NCBI RefSeq assembly: GCF_019024325.1
Contig: NZ_JAFNJS010000005.1
Span: 372,001-436,000, forward strand
DNA length: 64,000 nt
Source of the DNA: Falsiroseomonas tokyonensis
GTDB taxonomy: Bacteria; Pseudomonadota; Alphaproteobacteria; Acetobacterales; Acetobacteraceae
Reading direction: 5' to 3'
Below the pieces are notes generated by a model. That model worked only from the letters and a program-made list of their open reading frames with translations, did not search any database and had not been told where the DNA came from. The number at the start of each line of letters is the position of its first letter. Positions within the stretch are counted from its first letter, which is position 1. The position numbers and the translations under genes were made by a program. Below are positions 61,211 through 64,000 of the stretch, in pieces.

Positions 61211-61965
61211 CACGCGATTCCCCCCGGGGCCAGGGTAAACAGCCCCCCCCATGCCGGGCCAGGGCTTTCCGGAATGCCCGCCGCTCCAAGCCCGCCCCAG
61301 ACGCCGAGCGCCGTCGCATCCAGCAGCGGGATGCCCGTCTCGGCCTCCAGCGCCGCGGCCAGCGGGGCGGCGGCGCAATTGGTGTTCCAGAGGATGATGG
61401 CCTGCACCCCCGGCCGCGCGACCTGTCGCGCCAGCCCGGCCACCGCGTCATAGCCCACGGAGGCGAAGGCGAGATTGTCCAGGATGCCGAGGCTGGCCTC
61501 CGCCACCATCTCCACCCCTTCCGCCGCCAGGCCGCGCGCGGCGCGGTGGTTGTACTCCGCCGCATGCGGCCCGATCAGCGCGACGCGGCGCGCCCCCAGC
61601 AGGGCCAGGGCCTCCAGCAAGGCGAGGCCGCTGGTGGCGCAGGGCAGGCCGGTTTCCGCGCGCACCCGCTGCACCAGGGCGCGGTCGTGCTGCAGCCCGA
61701 TGACGGCGCCCTTGCTGGCGGACCAGATGATGGCATCGGGCTTCGCATCGGCCAGCAATTCGGCCGCCTGCATCATCGCCTCCCAGTCATAGCCATCCGG
61801 GAAGGGGTCAACCGAGCCGCGCTTCGCGACGCGGGTGAAGATCGGCAGCACGCCCGGCATGCCGTGCAGCAACGCCCTTGTGGTGCGCTCCACCACCGTA
61901 TTGGCGGAGGGCAGGATGGTGGCCAGCAGGCGCGGGGCCTCGGGCATCAAGGTCATCGGATCCAT
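61210..61965 (-). CDS. Maleate isomerase/arylmalonate decarboxylase-like protein
   Basis: The 251-residue protein has the family start ILPSANTVVERTT, the middle block CATSGLALLEALALLGARRVALIGP, and LLDATALGVW near the end. The two active-site cysteines are not in their usual places: the first strand reads IIWSASKGA and the second ILWNTNC. The substrate is unknown. It is the first gene of the minus train, divergent from a Bug-type gene with a 71-base spacer. Starts at 61965 and 61956 are possible. Confidence 0.78.
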   Translation of the reverse strand: MDPMTLMPEAPRLLATILPSANTVVERTTRALLHGMPGVLPIFTRVAKRGSVDPFPDGYDWEAMMQAAELLADAKPDAIIWSASKGAVIGLQHDRALVQRVRAETGLPCATSGLALLEALALLGARRVALIGPHAAEYNHRAARGLAAEGVEMVAEASLGILDNLAFASVGYDAVAGLARQVARPGVQAIILWNTNCAAAPLAAALEAETGIPLLDATALGVWGGLGAAGIPESPGPAWGGLFTLAPGGIA

Positions 61966-62036
61966 GCGCGCAGCCTGCACTGGGCGCCCGCGGCACGGCA
62001 ATTGCCTCGATACCGGTCCGATCGGAGATCCTGCCC

Positions 62037-63014
62037 ATGCGCCGCCGCCATCTGCCCGTTCTCGCGGCATTCGCCGCCCTTGCCACCGGCACCGGGCTGC
62101 GCGCCCAACCCGCCTGGCCGGCGCGGCCGATCCGCATCATCGTCACCTTTCCGCCCGGCGGATCCTCCGACATCGTGGCGCGCGTGCTGGCGGAGGTGCT
62201 GTCCCAGCGCCTGCCGCAGCGTGTGCTGGTGGAGAACCGGCCCGGCGCCGGCGGCACGCTGGGCGCGGCCTATGTCGCGACGCAGCCGGCAGATGGCTAC
62301 ACGCTGCTGCTGTCCAATACCGCGCCCATCGTCACCTCGCCCCCGATCTACGCCAATGTGCCCTACGACCCCGTCACGGGCTTCACCCACATCGCCTACC
62401 TCGGCGCGACGCCGCTGGTGATCATGGTGAACCCGCGGCTGGTGCCGGCCACCGACCTCGCGGGCCTGGTCGCCTGGATCAAGGCGCAGGCCACGCCGCC
62501 GGGCTTCGGCAGCTCCGGCGCCGGCTCCGTCGCGCATATCTTCGGCGAAGCCTTCACCCAGCGCACCGGGGCGCAGCTGACGCATGTGCCCTATCGGGGC
62601 AGCGCGCCGATGCAGGCGGATCTGCTGGGCGGGGCCATTCCGCTGGCCTTCGACACGCTGCCGCAGAATGTCGAGAACATCCGCGCCGGCCGGCTGCGCG
62701 CCATCGCCATCACCGCTCCCGCGCGGCAGGAGATGGCGCCGGAGGTGCCGACCACGGCGGAGGGCGGATTCCCCGGCCTGGTCGCCGAGAACTGGCTGGG
62801 CCTGGCCGGCCCGCCCGGCCTGCCCGCGCCCGTCGTCGCCACGCTGCACCGGGAAGTGGCGGCGGCGCTGGAAAACCCGCTGATGAAAAGCCGCATCCTG
62901 GAACACGGCATCGCGGTGCGGCCGATGACCCAGCCGGAATTCACCACCTATGTGGCGGAGGAGGTGCGCGTGGTCGGCGGCGCGGTGAAGGCGCTGGGCC
63001 TGACCGCGCAATGA
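62037..63014 (+). CDS. Bug/TctC-type tripartite tricarboxylate binding protein
   Basis: The third Bug protein (325 residues) has a signal peptide (MRRRHLPVLAAFAALATG, cleavage near LRA-Q), RIIVTFPPGGSSDIVAR and VENRPGAGGTLGAAYVA. GGAG lies about nine bases before the ATG. It is divergent from the ureide-type operon and overlaps the next gene (ATGA), so it probably supplies a substrate for that operon. Confidence 0.93.
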   Translation: MRRRHLPVLAAFAALATGTGLRAQPAWPARPIRIIVTFPPGGSSDIVARVLAEVLSQRLPQRVLVENRPGAGGTLGAAYVATQPADGYTLLLSNTAPIVTSPPIYANVPYDPVTGFTHIAYLGATPLVIMVNPRLVPATDLAGLVAWIKAQATPPGFGSSGAGSVAHIFGEAFTQRTGAQLTHVPYRGSAPMQADLLGGAIPLAFDTLPQNVENIRAGRLRAIAITAPARQEMAPEVPTTAEGGFPGLVAENWLGLAGPPGLPAPVVATLHREVAAALENPLMKSRILEHGIAVRPMTQPEFTTYVAEEVRVVGGAVKALGLTAQ

Positions 63015-63928
63015 GCAGCCTGCCCCGCGTGGTCGCCGTGCTCTTCGGGCGGCCGGGGAGGGACCCGCTGGAGATCGGCGCCTTCAACGCGGCGGGCCTG
63101 CAGGGCCTGGCGCGCGCCGCCGACCTGCCCGCGCGGATCGAAACGGTGTGGGAGCCGAACCCGGCCCGCCGCACCGCCACCATCGAGGCCGCGGCGGCAA
63201 GGGCGGAGCTGGTGGTGGCGCATGGCGGGCAGGGGGAGCAGGCGGTGGCCGAGGTGGCGCCCGCCTTCCCCGATGTCGCCTTCGCCGTCACCCAGGGCCG
63301 CATCACCGGCCCCAACATTGCGGGCTTCGAGGTGCTGCAGGAGCAATCCGCCTTACTGGCCGGCGCGCTGGCCGGCTGGTGGATCGCGCCCGGCGACACC
63401 GCCGCGCATCTGTCCGGAGAGCCGGTGCCGCCCGGGCTGCGCGGCCGCGCCGGCTTCGCCGCGGGCCTCGCCCATGCCAACCCCTCCGCACGCCTGCTGA
63501 GCGGCTTCTGCGGCAATCAGCACGACCCGGACCTGGCAGCGCGCTGGATCGCGGCCCAGGCGGCGGCGGGGGCCCGCGTGAACTTCGCCATGCTGGATGG
63601 CGGCCGCGCGGGGGCGATCGCGGCCTGCAAGGCGGCGGGGATGCGCGCCATCGGCAATGTGCGCGACTGGACGGCGGAGGATGCGGTCTTCCTCGCCTCT
63701 GCCATCGCCGACAATGGCGTGGCGATGCAGGCCGCCATCACCGCCTTCCTGTCCGGCGATTTCGCCGATCGCCGCATCGGGCTGGAGGCGCCGGAGGCAG
63801 TGCGCCTGGCGCTGGCCGCCGATGTGCCGCCGGCACTCGCCGCGCGGCTGGATCAGCTGCGCGAGGCGATCCTGCAGGGCGCGCTTACGGTGCCGGAGGC
63901 GTGGGCGGGGGCGGAGTGGGCGCCATAG
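63011..63928 (+). CDS. BMP/PnrA-like binding protein without a signal peptide
   Basis: Family members bind purine nucleosides outside the membrane for ABC uptake. The 305-residue protein has the BMP pattern (FNAAGLQGLARAA, VVAHGGQGEQAVAEVA, FAVTQG, LAGALAGWWI). It starts MSSLPRVVAVLFG with no signal peptide or lipobox. It is coupled by ATGA to the Bug gene. It may be a cytoplasmic ligand sensor rather than a transport protein, or export may depend on another route. Confidence 0.8.
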   Translation: MSSLPRVVAVLFGRPGRDPLEIGAFNAAGLQGLARAADLPARIETVWEPNPARRTATIEAAAARAELVVAHGGQGEQAVAEVAPAFPDVAFAVTQGRITGPNIAGFEVLQEQSALLAGALAGWWIAPGDTAAHLSGEPVPPGLRGRAGFAAGLAHANPSARLLSGFCGNQHDPDLAARWIAAQAAAGARVNFAMLDGGRAGAIAACKAAGMRAIGNVRDWTAEDAVFLASAIADNGVAMQAAITAFLSGDFADRRIGLEAPEAVRLALAADVPPALAARLDQLREAILQGALTVPEAWAGAEWAP

Positions 63929-64000
63929 GCTCCGGGCGCTTGCGCAGCTCCGCCAGGATATCGGCCAGCAGCACATCGGTGGAGCTCGGGCCCTTCACCG
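63885..64000 (-). CDS. C-terminal end of an unidentified protein (partial)
   Basis: The minus frame running in from the right edge ends at a TAA at 63887-63885. Its last 38 codons encode a short helix (STDVLLADILAELRKR) followed by a Pro-rich tail. The helix pattern recalls the C-terminal bundle of the MscL mechanosensitive channel, but too little is present to decide. It overlaps the end of the BMP gene by 44 bases in convergent orientation. Confidence 0.4.
   Translation of the reverse strand, partial: VKGPSSTDVLLADILAELRKRPEPMAPTPPPPTPPAP

Overview
The window is very GC-rich, densely packed, and full of 4-base ATGA/GTGA gene overlaps. Its gene content is many solute-binding proteins, TRAP and peptide-type ABC uptake, organic-acid and acyl-CoA catabolism, xanthine dehydrogenase, a fused trehalose synthase/maltokinase and rhamnose synthesis. 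This suggests a soil or water alphaproteobacterium of the Acetobacteraceae (Roseomonas-like). That placement is inferred from gene content and base composition; no rRNA gene or phylogenetic marker is in the window. I saw no tRNA, rRNA, CRISPR array, phage or complete insertion sequence.

Layout. 1-3321 (minus): dTDP-rhamnose genes rmlC-rmlD-rmlA and a glycosyltransferase. 3490-5235 (plus): a sugar-acid dehydratase, followed by a 164-bp inverted-repeat element touching its stop codon. 5422-8556: small proteins and a divergent signalling pair, one a receiver protein joined to a decayed histidine-kinase module and the other an OmpR-type regulator. 8762-18788 (plus, with one short gene opposite): treS-mak fusion, xdhAB, a persulfide-dioxygenase-like metallo-hydrolase, and 6-phosphogluconate dehydrogenase plus gluconokinase. 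18789-20900: a lower-GC patch with two surface-polysaccharide transferases. 20937-28757: a divergent peptide/nickel-type ABC system with a creatininase-family hydrolase and a ketopantoate-reductase-like protein. 28947-30047: a small exported repeat protein paired with an ADYC-like exported protein. 30066-38242 (minus): BKACE plus dehydrogenase, a DUF3141 hydrolase, a GST and a 955-residue RTX protein. 38390-41704: tcuAB with a divergent GntR regulator. 41759-44004: a DUF937 protein and an ABC exporter.

44052-63928 is the most unusual stretch. One minus-strand train (49050 down to 44052) encodes a CoA-transferase, a MaoC hydratase and a TRAP transporter. A divergent plus pair encodes an enoyl-CoA hydratase and a Gfo/Idh/MocA dehydrogenase. 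A second minus train (61965 down to 50803) is almost gapless. In transcription order it encodes a maleate-isomerase-like protein, a HIU-hydrolase-like protein, a PuuE-like allantoinase, a hydantoin-racemase-like protein, a GumN-like protein, two Bug-type binding proteins, a gamma-glutamyltransferase, a MATE exporter, an acyl-CoA dehydrogenase, an SDR and a second MaoC. A divergent pair encodes another Bug protein and a BMP-type binding protein.

Taken together this looks like uptake and CoA-dependent breakdown of an organic acid joined to hydrolysis of a ureide- or hydantoin-like ring. Three of the ureide-type proteins (racemase-like, HIU-hydrolase-like, maleate-isomerase-like) appear to lack residues that their families use for catalysis. 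The pathway may therefore act on a substrate other than the textbook one, and this is the best candidate in the window for an undescribed system.
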